DNA of 64,000 nucleotides from Antedon bifida (Eukaryota > Echinodermata > Crinoidea > Comatulida > Antedonidae). Positions 23,664 to 35,947 of the stretch are shown piece after piece (position 1 is the stretch's first letter; each line of letters begins with the position of its first letter). The stretch lies in contig OY727100.1 of NCBI GenBank assembly GCA_963402885.1, positions 20,679,665 through 20,743,664 on the forward strand, in the 5' to 3' direction. The notes beneath the pieces are model-generated. The model worked only from the letters and a program-made list of their open reading frames with translations. It did no database searches and was not told where the DNA came from. A program made the position numbers and the translations under genes.

Positions 23664-24042
23664 CTACTACTAGTACTAACTCTAGCCTAGTAGCCTACTA
23701 CTACTAGCAACAGACAGTAGCAGTAGCCAGGCCTGGCAGTAGCACCATGTTATGTTTTGGATTATTGGCGCGTTGTTAATACATAAAAAAGCTCAATTTG
23801 CTTACTTTATTTTCGTTTAGTCCAATCATTTTCCAATAAAATACCACTCTTCCCTCTTCCTTTTTGTTAGGCCGGGTAATAGATGTACATCGCCCTCTAG
23901 AGCTATTTACTACATCATACATAATAATAGCGAGGTATATTCAGAGCGTCATTCTGACGACTGGAGCATTCTCTACTTCTCTACGGAGCGCCATTTATGC
24001 CTTTATTAATTTCAATAATATAAATAGTACTACGGTAACTGT

Positions 24043-24425
24043 GGACCCAATTTAGCACCAGGGTAGCACAGTGATATAATAGAAATAAGCCACTACTTTC
24101 AATATCTTTTCGTATGTTAATACACTGTGCTCAAGTGGACCTAATTTGAAGTCGGTTCAATAAGTTTCAATATTATATGTTTAAAAGGCATCTGAAATCA
24201 TATTTATTTCAACAAATTTACGAGTGCTAGCGGTTCTGGCGTTGCGCCTTAGAACTTATCTTTTTGGAAAGAATTCGGCGCATTATAAATATGAATTGAA
24301 TTGAATATCTTTTCGTATGTTAATACACTGTGCTCAAGTGGACACAATTTGGCACCAGTGGAGCACAGTGATATAAACTATAAATAAGTCACTACTTTCA
24401 ATATCTTTTCGTATTTAAAACATCG
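24043..24425. repeat. Left-end ~100-bp modules (two copies)
   Basis: Two copies of a module with CAATTT[A/G]GCACCAG, GAGCACAGTGATATA or a variant, CACTACTTTCAATATCTTTT and CGTATGTTAATACACTGTGC. They are separated by the LINE tail at 24165-24305. Reverse-complement copies are at 34876-35090. Confidence 0.65.
24165..24305 (+). mobile_element. LINE 3' tail fragment
   Basis: Reads in one frame as FKRHLKSYLFQQIYEC, the usual C-terminal end of a LINE reverse transcriptase ORF. It continues with GCGCCTTAGAACTT, GAATTCGGCGCATTATAAAT and an ATTGA-type tail. It splits the two left-end modules of the foldback-like structure. Confidence 0.5.
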
Positions 24426-25248
24426 AAAATAAATACTTCTGGAAATACTTCAAAAATATTTCAAACTTGCTATATATGTTAAATATCGGTCCGTAATGCA
24501 AAAGAAAAATTAGTTTCAAGCCATATCAGTGATTTTAATAACTTGCGTTTGTCTAAGATAAATACTTATTTAGTGTCTCCGGAAAGTACACATATTCATT
24601 GAAATACGAAATTAAATATTAAGTCTCCGGTACTAGCCCACCATGGAGCTAATAATGAAAATAGAGCCCAGAATTGCACTTATATACTTATACTTATTAC
24701 TATACATAGTCACCTATGATAATTATGATAATTTTAAAATTTCAACTATCCAGATGCGACTTCATTCAAAATTTTAGGCGGAGTTTTCTACTCTAAAAAC
24801 TCGACTTCATATGCCTAAGGCCTAGCCCGAAATTGGTCTAGAAATCGGCATCTTTGCAAATTTTCTATATTTTATCTTATTTCTCTCCATTAACCCCATG
24901 CAAAAACCATCGGAGACAAACTATCTGTTTAAAACATGTTTATTCTGGGATTCTGGCCAAACACACCAACTACCTTAAACGTTTATTCATAACATAATAT
25001 TACAATACAATATCTTGCATGAATCGGACATTTTCGTTACCAATGTAGCAACATTTATTAACAAAATGCGTGTTGACCGCGAATGACTAACAATAGCATC
25101 TTTCCCACTACACCTGCACGTGACCATTGCATAACAATGCACGGCATACCAAACCGTTTCGTACACCAGCGATGAATATATAATAAATTTAATTTCTTTT
25201 AAAATTGAGGGCGGCAAACATAAAATTTACGAGATCAAATACAGGTTG

Positions 25249-25517
25249 AAAAAAAAAAAAAAAAAAAGATGTTAAATGTGCTCTCCCTGCCTCAGCACTA
25301 AGGCCCTGCCACAGCCTTTTGGGGTCGTTTCCAGCACATCACCAGATGCATTGATGTTGTCGCCTCATGATGTGTGGTGGAAAGGGGGACGTATGATCTG
25401 TGAACCCCAAACACAGTGGCCGCATGCCTTTAACTCTATTCCACCGACCAGCGTGGGAATCGAACCCACGACATACGTGTTGTTAACACGACGCTCAGAC
25501 GACAGAGCTAACTGATC
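25249..25517 (-). mobile_element. tRNA-Val(AAC)-derived SINE, array copy 1
   Basis: Bases 25517-25445 on the minus strand fold as a full 73-nt cloverleaf: acceptor GATCAGT / GCTGGTC (with G-T pairs), D stem GCTC/GAGC, anticodon loop TTAACAA (anticodon AAC, valine), T arm GTGGG-TTCGATT-CCCAC. The D loop lacks the GG pair and position 27-43 is unpaired, so this is a decayed Pol III head. A ~180-bp body and a T-run (A-run on plus, 25249-25267) follow. It is a SINE rather than a working tRNA gene. Confidence 0.75.
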
Positions 25518-25611
25518 ATTTTGGTTTTATCAAGTTTAATAGGATATTTATGACGTAATGATGAATTACGTAATACACGTATAAATAGACTATTATCAGC
25601 TGTTCAGTCAT

Positions 25612-25707
25612 GTACTACTTTGTGGCCGAACGGGTAATGCTCAGGTTTGGTTGCTCTCAACTCTAGTAGATTGGGTTCGAACCTGTACGGATATTTTTTT
25701 TTTTTTT
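25612..25707 (+). repeat. Second tRNA-like Pol III unit, array copy 1
   Basis: The A box TGGCCGAACGGG (as in class II Leu/Ser tRNAs), a B box GGGTTCGAACCT about 45 nt later, and a run of about 15 T as terminator. The acceptor stem is not convincing. It faces away from the SINE at 25249-25517. Confidence 0.6.
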
Positions 25708-25854
25708 GGAATTGGAAATAAATATTATTTTTCTTTGATTTTGAAAGAGAGATATTTTGAGGGTTGTAAATGTCAGGCCTAAACAAGTGGACCTTTTTTA
25801 AAATCAAAAACAAAGTTGCAGGGCATTATTTTCTATTAAATAGACTGCCATAAA

Positions 25855-25945
25855 ACCTCGAAAAGAAGCCCATGTGCTCCTTCATTTTTAGTACTCTTGG
25901 GTGGGCTTCTTTTCCACATGGAGTTCTTTTCGAGATTACTTTTGC
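25855..25945. repeat. Hairpin module, array copy 1
   Basis: CTCGAAAAGAAGCCCATGTG pairs with the complement of CACATGGAGTTCTTTTCGAG (18 of 20), with a further GGGCTTCTTTTCC-type pairing inside. Copies occur near 28586, 31332 and 34076. Confidence 0.6.
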
Positions 25946-26243
25946 AAACTAAAAGAGAAGAGCTGCTAGGTTCCCGCCCGGAAAATGTTTTATTTACATG
26001 ATTTGAATGAACAATTTTCTAATGTAAAGATTAACAACATCAAATTTAACAGTGTGGCGTGTTCACCGCGAATCTTCCCCATAATACACCTGCACAAAAT
26101 CATTTGCATAACAACGCACGGCATACCAAACTCTTTAGCTGCAAGGTCCCCGGAAATGACATCTATTATTTTTTTAAACAACATGTATAAGAATCTTCAG
26201 TACCCTACCATTTTTGGGGCTGAGCGAAGACAATTTTGAAAAA

Positions 26244-27671
26244 TAGAGCTGCATAGGTTCCCGCCCGAAATAAATGGCACTTTACATGATTTGAAATTAT
26301 ATGAAAAAAATTATATAAGAAAGTGCCCCTATTCATTGAAATATGAAATTAAATATTAAGTCTCCAGTACTAGCCCACCGTTGGGGCAGAGCTATAATAA
26401 TGAAAATAGAGCCCAGAATTGCACTTATACTTATTACTATACATAATCAAATCACCTATGATAATTATGATAATGTTAAAATTTCAACTATCCAGATGCG
26501 ACTTCAAAATTTTAGCTGGGGTCTTTAAAACTCGACTTCGTATATGTTTAAGGCCTAGCCCGGCGGCGGAATTAGTCTATGCTTCGAAATTGGTCTAGAA
26601 ATCGGCATCTTTGCAAATGTTCTATATTTGATCTTATTTCACTCTCCATTAACCCCATACAAAAACCATCGGAGACAAACTATCTGTTTAAAACATGTTT
26701 ATTCTGAGATAAAATTAAAAAAAATAGAGCTGCATAGGTTCCCGCCCGAAATAAATGGCACTTTACATGATTTGAAATTATATGAAACAAATTATATAAG
26801 AAAGTGCCCCTATTCATTGAAATATGAAATTAAATATTAAGTCTCCAGTACTAGTCCACCGTTGGGGCAGAGCTATAATAATGAAAATAGAGCCCAGAAT
26901 TGCACTTATACTTATTACTATACATAATCACCTATATGATAATTATGATAATGTTAAAATTTCAACTATCCAGATGCGACTTCAAAATTTTAGCTGGGGT
27001 TTTCTACTTTAAAACTCGACTTCGTATATGTTTAAGGCCTAGCCCGGCGGCGGAATATTAGCCTATGCTTCGAAATTGGTCTAGAAATCGCCATCTTTGC
27101 AAATGTTCTATACTTTATCTTATTTCACTCTCCATTAACCCCATACAAAAACCATCGGAGACAAACTATCTGTTTAAAACATGTTTATTCTGAGATAAAA
27201 TTAAAAAAAATAGAGCTGCATAGGTTCCCGCCCGAAATAAATGGCACTTTACATGATTTGAAATTATATGAAACAAATTATATAAGAAAGTGCCCCTATT
27301 CATTGAAATATGAAATTAAATATTAAGTCTCCAGTACTAGTCCACCGTTGGGGCAGAGCTATAATAATGAAAATAGAGCCCAGAATTGCACTTATACTTA
27401 TTACTATACATAATCACCTATATGATAATTATGATAATGTTAAAATTTCAACTATCCAGATGCGACTTCAAAATTTTAGCTGGGGTTTTCTACTTTAAAA
27501 CTCGACTTCGTATATGTTTAAGGCCTAGCCCGGCGGCGGAATATTAGCCTATGCTTCGAAATTGGTCTAGAAATCGCCATCTTTGCAAATGTTCTATACT
27601 TTATCTTATTTCACTCTCCATTAACCCCATACAAAAACCATCGGAGACAAACTATCTGTTTAAAACATGTT
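26244..27671. repeat. Three ~485-bp subunits of array unit 1
   Basis: Subunits start TAGAGCTGCATAGGTTCCCG at 26244, 26725 and 27211. The second and third are nearly identical; the first differs by small indels. The same triplets start at 28975, 29456, 29942 and at 31721, 32202, about 32688. Confidence 0.85.
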
Positions 27672-27979
27672 TATTCTGGGATTCTGGCCAAACACACCAA
27701 CTACCTTAAACGTTTATTCATAACATAATATTACAATACAATATCTTGCATGAATCGGACATTTTCGTTACCAATGTAGCAACATTTATTAACAAAATGC
27801 GTGTTGACCGCGAATGACTAACAATAGCATCTTTCCCACTACACCTGCACGTGACCATTGCATAACAATGCACGGCATACCAAACCGTTTCGTACACCAG
27901 CGATGAATATATAATAAATTCAATTTCTTTTAAAATTGAGGGCGGCAAACATAAAATTTACGAGATCAAATACAGGTTG

Positions 27980-28248
27980 AAAAAAAAAAAAAAAAAAAGA
28001 TGTTAAATGTGCTCTCCCTGCCTCAGCACTAAGGCCCTGCCACAGCCTTTTGGGGTCGTTTCCAGCACATCACCAGATGCATTGATGTTGTCGCCTCATG
28101 ATGTGTGGTGGAAAGGGGGACGTATGATCTGTGAACCCCAAACACAGTGGCCGCATGCCTTTAACTCTATTCCACCGACCAGCGTGGGAATCGAACCCAC
28201 GACATACGTGTTGTTAACACGACGCTCAGACGACAGAGCTAACTGATC
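27980..28248 (-). mobile_element. tRNA-Val(AAC)-derived SINE, array copy 2
   Basis: Identical in the head and body to copy 1, at a spacing of 2731. The tRNA-like head is 28176-28248. Confidence 0.75.
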
Positions 28249-28342
28249 ATTTTGGTTTTATCAAGTTTAATAGGATATTTATGACGTAATGATGAATTAC
28301 GTAATACACGTATAAATAGACTATTATCAGCTGTTCAGTCAT

Positions 28343-28438
28343 GTACTACTTTGTGGCCGAACGGGTAATGCTCAGGTTTGGTTGCTCTCAACTCTAGTAG
28401 ATTGGGTTCGAACCTGTACGGATATTTTTTTTTTTTTT
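28343..28438 (+). repeat. Second tRNA-like Pol III unit, array copy 2
   Basis: Same A box, B box and T-run as copy 1. Confidence 0.6.
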
Positions 28439-30725
28439 GGAATTGGAAATAAATATTATTTTTCTTTGATTTTGAAAGAGAGATATTTTGAGGGTTGTAA
28501 ATGTCAGGCCTAAACAAGTGGACCTTTTTTAAAATCAAAAACAAAGTTGCATGGCATTATTTTCTATTAAATAGACTGCCATAAAACCTCGAAAAGAAGC
28601 CCATGTGCTCCTTCATTTTTAGTACTCTTGGGTGGGCTTCTTTTCCACATGGAGTTCTTTTCGAGATTACTTTTGCAAACTAAAAGAGAAGAGCTGCTAG
28701 GTTCCCGCCCGGAAAATGTTTTATTTACATGATTTGAATGAACAATTTTCTAATGTAAAGATTAACAACATCAAATTTAACAGTGTGGCGTGTTCACCGC
28801 GAATCTTCCCCATAATACACCTGCACAAAATCATTTGCATAACAACGCACGGCATACCAAACTCTTTAGCTGCAAGGTCCCCGGAAATGACATCTATTAT
28901 TTTTTTTAACAACATGTATAAGAATCTTCAGTACCCTACCATTTTTGGGGCTGAGCGAAGACAATTTTGAAAAATAGAGCTGCATAGGTTCCCGCCCGAA
29001 ATAAATGGCACTTTACATGATTTGAAATTATATGAACAAAATTATATAAGAAAGTGCCCCTATTCATTGAAATATGAAATTAAATATTAAGTCTCCAGTA
29101 CTAGCCCACCGTTGGGGCAGAGCTATAATAATGAAAATAGAGCCCAGAATTGCACTTATACTTATTACTATACATAATCAAATCACCTATGATAATTATG
29201 ATAATGTTAAAATTTCAACTATCCAGATGCGACTTCAAAATTTTAGCTGGGGTCTTTAAAACTCGACTTCGTATATGTTTAAGGCCTAGCCCGGCGGCGG
29301 AATTAGTTTATGCTTCGAAATTGGTCTAGAAATCGGCATCTTTGCAAATGTTCTATATTTGATCTTATTTCACTCTCCATTAACCCCATACAAAAACCAT
29401 CGGAGACAAACTATCTGTTTAAAACATGTTTATTCTGAGATAAAATTAAAAAAAATAGAGCTGCATAGGTTCCCGCCCGAAATAAATGGCACTTTACATG
29501 ATTTGAAATTATATGAAACAAATTATATAAGAAAGTGCCCCTATTCATTGAAATATGAAATTAAATATTAAGTCTCCAGTACTAGTCCACCGTTGGGGCA
29601 GAGCTATAATAATGAAAATAGAGCCCAGAATTGCACTTATACTTATTACTATACATAATCACCTATATGATAATTATGATAATGTTAAAATTTCAACTAT
29701 CCAGATGCGACTTCAAAATTTTAGCTGGGGTTTTCTACTTTAAAACTCGACTTCGTATATGTTTAAGGCCTAGCCCGGCGGCGGAATATTAGCCTATGCT
29801 TCGAAATTGGTCTAGAAATCGCCATCTTTGCAAATGTTCTATACTTTATCTTATTTCACTCTCCATTAACCCCATACAAAAACCATCGGAGACAAACTAT
29901 CTGTTTAAAACATGTTTATTCTGAGATAAAATTAAAAAAAATAGAGCTGCATAGGTTCCCGCCCGAAATAAATGGCACTTTACATGATTTGAAATTATAT
30001 GAAACAAATTATATAAGAAAGTGCCCCTATTCATTGAAATATGAAATTAAATATTAAGTCTCCAGTACTAGTCCACCGTTGGGGCAGAGCTATAATAATG
30101 AAAATAGAGCCCAGAATTGCACTTATACTTATTACTATACATAATCACCTATATGATAATTATGATAATGTTAAAATTTCAACTATCCAGATGCGACTTC
30201 AAAATTTTAGCTGGGGTTTTCTACTTTAAAACTCGACTTCGTATATGTTTAAGGCCTAGCCCGGCGGCGGAATATTAGCCTATGCTTCGAAATTGGTCTA
30301 GAAATCGCCATCTTTGCAAATGTTCTATACTTTATCTTATTTCACTCTCCATTAACCCCATACAAAAACCATCGGAGACAAACTATCTGTTTAAAACATG
30401 TTTATTCTGGGACAGTGCGGCCATACACACCAACTACCATAAACGTGTATTCATAACATATTACAATACAATATCTTGCATGAATCGAACATTTCGCTAC
30501 CAATGTAGCAACATTTATTAACAAAATCAAAATTTAACAGTATGGCGTGTTGACCGCGAAAGACTAACAATAGCATCTTTCCCACTACACCTGCACGTGA
30601 CCATTGCATAACAATGCACGGCATACCAAACCGTTTCGTACACCAGCGATGAATATATAATAAATTCAATTTCTTTTAAAATTGAGGGCGGCAAACATAA
30701 AATTTACGAGATCAAATACAGGTTG

Positions 30726-30994
30726 AAAAAAAAAAAAAAAAAAAGATGTTAAATGTGCTCTCCCTGCCTCAGCACTAAGGCCCTGCCACAGCCTTTTGGG
30801 GTCGTTTCCAGCACATCACCAGATGCATTGATGTTGTCGCCTCATGATGTGTGGTGGAAAGGGGGACGTATGATCTGTGAACCCCAAACACAGTGGCCGC
30901 ATGCCTTTAACTCTATTCCACCGACCAGCGTGGGAATCGAACCCACGACATACGTGTTGTTAACACGACGCTCAGACGACAGAGCTAACTGATC
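30726..30994 (-). mobile_element. tRNA-Val(AAC)-derived SINE, array copy 3
   Basis: Tandem copy of the element at 25249-25517. The unit upstream of it carries extra bases (GACAGTGCGGCC in place of GATTCTGGCC, and an added CAAAATTTAACAGTATGG near 30527). Confidence 0.75.
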
Positions 30995-31088
30995 ATTTTG
31001 GTTTTATCAAGTTTAATAGGATATTTATGACGTAATGATGAATTACGTAATACACGTATAAATAGACTATTATCAGCTGTTCAGTCAT

Positions 31089-31184
31089 GTACTACTTTGT
31101 GGCCGAACGGGTAATGCTCAGGTTTGGTTGCTCTCAACTCTAGTAGATTGGGTTCGAACCTGTACGGATATTTTTTTTTTTTTT
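31089..31184 (+). repeat. Second tRNA-like Pol III unit, array copy 3
   Basis: Same A box, B box and T-run as copy 1. Confidence 0.6.
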
Positions 31185-33469
31185 GGAATTGGAAATAAAT
31201 ATTATTTTTCTTTGATTTTGAAAGAGAGATATTTTGAGGGTTGTAAATGTCAGGCCTAAACAAGTGGACCTTTTTTAAAATCAAAAACAAAGTTGCAGGG
31301 CATTATTTTCTATTAAATAGACTGCCATAAAACCTCGAAAAGAAGCCCATGTGCTCCTTCATTTTTAGTACTCTTGGGTGGGCTTCTTTTCCACATGGAG
31401 TTCTTTTCGAGATTACTTTTGCAAACTAAAAGAGAAGAGCTGCTAGGTTCCCGCCCGGAAAATGTTTTATTTACATGATTTGAATGAACAATTTTCTAAT
31501 GTAAAGATTAACAACATCAAATTTAACAGTGTGGCGTGTTCACCGCGAATCTTCCCCATAATACACCTGCACAAAATCATTTGCATAACAACGCACGGCA
31601 TACCAAACTCTTTAGCTGCAAGGTCCCCGGAAATGACATCTATTATTTTTTTAAACAACATGTATAAGAATCTTCAGTACCCTACCATTTTTGGGGCTGA
31701 GCGAAGACAATTTTGAAAAATAGAGCTGCATAGGTTCCCGCCCGAAATAAATGGCACTTTACATGATTTGAAATTATATGAAAAAAATTATATAAGAAAG
31801 TGCCCCTATTCATTGAAATATGAAATTAAATATTAAGTCTCCAGTACTAGCCCACCGTTGGGGCAGAGCTATAATAATGAAAATAGAGCCCAGAATTGCA
31901 CTTATACTTATTACTATACATAATCAAATCACCTATGATAATTATGATAATGTTAAAATTTCAACTATCCAGATGCGACTTCAAAATTTTAGCTGGGGTC
32001 TTTAAAACTCGACTTCGTATATGTTTAAGGCCTAGCCCGGCGGCGGAATTAGTCTATGCTTCGAAATTGGTCTAGAAATCGGCATCTTTGCAAATGTTCT
32101 ATATTTGATCTTATTTCACTCTCCATTAACCCCATACAAAAACCATCGGAGACAAACTATCTGTTTAAAACATGTTTATTCTGAGATAAAATTAAAAAAA
32201 ATAGAGCTGCATAGGTTCCCGCCCGAAATAAATGGCACTTTACATGATTTGAAATTATATGAAACAAATTATATAAGAAAGTGCCCCTATTCATTGAAAT
32301 ATGAAATTAAATATTAAGTCTCCAGTACTAGTCCACCGTTGGGGCAGAGCTATAATAATGAAAATAGAGCCCAGAATTGCACTTATACTTATTACTATAC
32401 ATAATCACCTATATGATAATTATGATAATGTTAAAATTTCAACTATCCAGATGCGACTTCAAAATTTTAGCTGGGGTTTTCTACTTTAAAACTCGACTTC
32501 GTATATGTTTAAGGCCTAGCCCGGCGGCGGAATATTAGCCTATGCTTCGAAATTGGTCTAGAAATCGCCATCTTTGCAAATGTTCTATACTTTATCTTAT
32601 TTCACTCTCCATTAACCCCATACAAAAACCATCGGAGACAAACTATCTGTTTAAAACATGTTTATTCTGAGATAAAATTAAAAAAAATAGAGCTGCATAG
32701 GTTCCCGCCCGAAATAAATGGCACTTTACATGATTTGAAATTATATGAAACAAATTATATAAGAAAGTTCCCCTATTCATTGAAATATGAAATTAAATAT
32801 TAAGTCTCCAGTACTAGTCCACCGTTGGGGCAGAGCTATAATAATGAAAATAGAGCCCAGAATTGCACTTATACTTATTACTATACATAATCACCTATAT
32901 GATAATTATGATAATGTTAACATTTCAACTATCCAGATGCGACTTCAAAATTTTAGCTGGGGTTTTCTACTTTAAAACTCGACTTCGTATATGTTTAAGG
33001 CCTAGCCCGGCGGCGGAATATTAGCCTATGCTTCGAAATTGGTCTAGAAATCGCCATCTTTGCAAATGTTCTATACTTTATCTTATTTCACTCTCCATTA
33101 ACCCCATACAAAAACCATCGGAGACAAACTATCTGTTTAAAACATGTTTATTCTGGGACAGTGCGGCCATACACACCAACTACCATAAACGTGTATTCAT
33201 AACATATTACAATACAATATCTTGCATGAATCGAACATTTCGCTACCAATGTAGCAACATTTATTAACAAAATCAAAATTTAACAGTATGGCGTGTTGAC
33301 CGCGAAAGACTAACAATAGCATCTTTCCCACTACACCTGCACGTGACCATTGCATAACAATGCACGGCATACCAAACCGTTTCGTACACCTGCGATGAAA
33401 ATAATAAATTCAATTTCTTTTAAAATTGAGGGCGGCAAACATAAAATTTACGAGATCGAATACAGGTTG

Positions 33470-33738
33470 AAAAAAAAAAAAAAAAAAAGATGTTAAATGT
33501 GCTCTCCCTGCCTCAGCACTAAGGCCCTGCCACAGCCTTTTGGGGTCGTTTCCAGCACATCACCAGATGCATTGATGTTGTCGCCTCATGATGTGTGGTG
33601 GAAAGGGGGACGTATGATCTGTGAACCCCAAACACAGTGGCCGCATGCCTTTAACTCTATTCCACCGACCAGCGTGGGAATCGAACCCACGACATACGTG
33701 TTGTTAACACGACGCTCAGACGACAGAGCTAACTGATC
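33470..33738 (-). mobile_element. tRNA-Val(AAC)-derived SINE, array copy 4
   Basis: Fourth tandem copy. The surrounding unit shows more point changes than the others and ends after the hairpin module. Confidence 0.75.
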
Positions 33739-33832
33739 ATTTTGGTTTTATCAAGGTTAATAGGATATTTATGACGTAATGATGAATTACGTAATACACG
33801 TATAAATAGACTATTATCAGCTGTTTAGTCAT

Positions 33833-33927
33833 GTACTACTTTGTGGCCGAACGGGTAATGCTCAGGTTTGGTTGCTCTCAACTCTAGTAGCTTGGGTTCG
33901 AACCTCTACGGATATTTTTTTTTTTTG
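33833..33927 (+). repeat. Second tRNA-like Pol III unit, array copy 4 (diverged)
   Basis: A box and B box are retained. The T-run is interrupted (TTTTTTGTTGG) and GTACGG has become CTACGG. Confidence 0.5.
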
Positions 33928-34869
33928 TTGGAATTGGAAATAAATATTGTTTTTCTTTGATTTTGAAAGAGATATTTTGAGGGTTGTAAATGTCAGGCCT
34001 AAACAAGTGGACCTTTTTTTAAATCAAAAACAAAGTTGCATGGCATTATTTTCCATTAAATAGACTGCCATAAAACCTCGAAAAGAAGCCCATGTGCTCC
34101 TTCATTTTTAGTACTCTTGGGTGGGCTTCTTTTCCACATGGAGTTCTTTTCGAGATTACTTTTGCAAACTAAAAGAGAAGAACTGCTAGGTTCCCGCCCG
34201 GAAAATGTTTTATTTACATGATTTGAATGAACAATTTTCTAATGTAAAGATTAACAACATCAAATTTAACAGTGTGGCGTGTTTACCGCGAATCTTCCCC
34301 ATAATACACCTGCACAAACTCATTTGCATAACAACGCAGGCATACCAAACTTTAGCTGCAAGGTCCCCGGAAATGACATCTATTATTTTTTTTAACAACA
34401 TATATAAGAATCTTCAGTACAGAGCAAAGACAATTTTGAAAAATAGAGCTATATAGGTTCCCGCCCGGAAAAATGGCACTTTACATGATTTGAAATGATA
34501 TGAAACAAACTATATAAGACTCACCAGGACAATAGAGCTTGTCTCCGGAAAGTGCACCTATTCATTGAAATATGAAATTAAATATTAAATCTCTAGTTTT
34601 TTAAACCAGAAACAACAGCAGAAACAAATCCGCCACTTACAGCTTGGTTTAACAGATACAAAGACAATTACAACAACTCAGTAACACTTAAATTACGACG
34701 AAACAGATACAGATTGGAAAATGTCGATATGGGGATGGGCCTGGACTAAACTATTATAAGATAAACATAATCTACTGATGTAGGCCTAACCATTTTAAAG
34801 AACATTGACTCTGCTAAAGGGAACACAAAGGATATTGTTGTTTCTTGAATTTATTAAAATTTAGTGACT

Positions 34870-35185
34870 TTATTTATACTGTGCTCCCCGGCAAATTGGG
34901 TTCAATTGAGCACAGTGTATTAACATACAAAAGGGTATTAAAATTCAGTGACTTTTTTCTATTTTATATCACTGTGCTCCACTGGTGCCAAATTGGGTCC
35001 ACTTGAGCACAGTGTATTATTATATGAAAATATATTTAAATTAGTGATGTATTTCTATTTTATATCACTGTGCTCCATCGGTGCCAAATGTAAATAAAGT
35101 AAATAAAGGCATAAATGGCGCTCCGTAGAGAAGTAGAGAATGCTCCATCATCGAAATGACGCTCTGAATATATCTCATATAGCAA
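34870..35185. repeat. Right inverted end of the foldback-like structure
   Basis: Two to three modules of CACTGTGCTCC...GAGCACAGTG followed by AATAAAGGCATAAATGGCGC and GAATGCTCC, and ending near AATATATCTCATATAGC. It is the reverse complement of 23930-24425 with many substitutions. Confidence 0.65.
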
Positions 35186-35945
35186 AGAAAATAAAATCAT
35201 AGCAAAGATAGAGTTTGATCATAGTGTGTACCCAAACCCAATATTCAATGTTTTATGGCCCTGGTGTACCCCACCACCAGCCGGCCCAGCACTCTGAAAG
35301 AAGCCCATCTCGAAAATAATCCCACCCAAAGAGTTCTAAAAAAAAGAAGAAGCAACTAATTCGTGGGAACAAAACAATTTGTTCATTCTGACTGCCGCAC
35401 TCAACGACGTTGCCTAATAATTATGTAACTAAACGAGAATGAAACAAAAAATCGCAGTTTTATTACTATAGGCTTGAAGTACACTACGAGCTACTGGGGT
35501 AAGTAGTGGTATTACATATTACAGTATTAGTAAGTATATAAAAAGAAAAATCATATTTACTAACTTTTATAAGTTTTGTTTATACAGTATCATGAGAATA
35601 CCGTAGTAAACTTAGGCCTAATCGTAACAATTATTATTAGTTATAATACGGTTATTACGTTGTTACTACAACAAATTGACCAGGAAATCAATTGACATGA
35701 TTTGGTGCTATAAATTAATTAATTTAAAAAAGGAATAATAAAAAAGATTTTTTTTTACCGATTATAATGTACGATAAGAAGGTGATTAAATAGTATTTAA
35801 ATACGAAAACGGTGTAATATTTGTACATAGGCCTCTTAAACGATATATGGGAGGGGGAGGTGGGGTGGGGAGAGTCGCTTAGTGATGTTCATCCAGGCCT
35901 AGTTCAGAATTAGCCAGTTAAAGTAGTAATTGATTATTTCCTCAG
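35186..35945 (+). promoter_or_regulatory. Upstream region of P1
   Basis: No coding exon recognised. A donor-like site ACTGGG|GTAAGT near 35500 may end a 5' untranslated exon, since the signal-peptide exon at 35946 has its own acceptor (TTTCCTCAG). Confidence 0.35.
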
Positions 35946-35947
35946 AT

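Larger units (their letters stand above)
24595..34600. repeat. Higher-order tandem array, 2.73-2.75 kb units
   Basis: Units begin at the TATTCTGGGA landmark at 24941, 27672, 30403 and 33149 (periods 2731, 2731, 2746); the fourth is cut short near 34600. A diverged partial subunit precedes the first (24595-24940). Each full unit contains a SINE in reverse, a second tRNA-like segment, a hairpin, and three ~485-bp subunits (first unit: 26244, 26725, 27211). Units are almost identical over kilobases, including T/A runs, showing very recent amplification or gene conversion. All ORFs inside (for example MKLNIKSPVL..., MCSPCLSTKA...) repeat only because the DNA does. Confidence 0.9.
23930..35185. 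mobile_element. Large foldback-like structure with inverted ends around a tandem array
   Basis: The left end (about 23930-24425) and right end (about 34870-35185) are diverged inverted copies. GGTATATTCAGAGCGTCATT, GGAGCATTCTCTACTTCTCT and ACGGAGCGCCATTTATGCCT on the left recur reversed on the right (35101-35170). Both ends also carry tandem ~100-bp modules bounded by CACTGTGCTC and GAGCACAGTG, themselves inverted. Between them lies the 10-kb higher-order array. Long, internally repetitive inverted ends are typical of foldback elements such as those described in sea urchins. No transposase and no target duplication were found, so its status as one mobile unit is an inference. Confidence 0.55.

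Noticed and set aside
25445..25517. Functional tRNA-Val(AAC) genes (four copies)
   Set aside because: The cloverleaf is complete, but the D loop lacks GG, 27-43 is mismatched, and a SINE body follows directly; better read as SINE heads.
24987..34456. Repeated ORFs in the array (MKLNIKSPVL..., MCSPCLSTKA..., MFLILKKVHL..., MFYLHDLNEQ..., MILFHSPLTP...)
   Set aside because: They recur only because the DNA repeats; they overlap tRNA-like and A/T-run modules, occur on both strands at once, and resemble no known protein.
24595..34600. CRISPR-like array
   Set aside because: The units are kilobases long with no short repeat-spacer pattern, and the DNA is eukaryotic.
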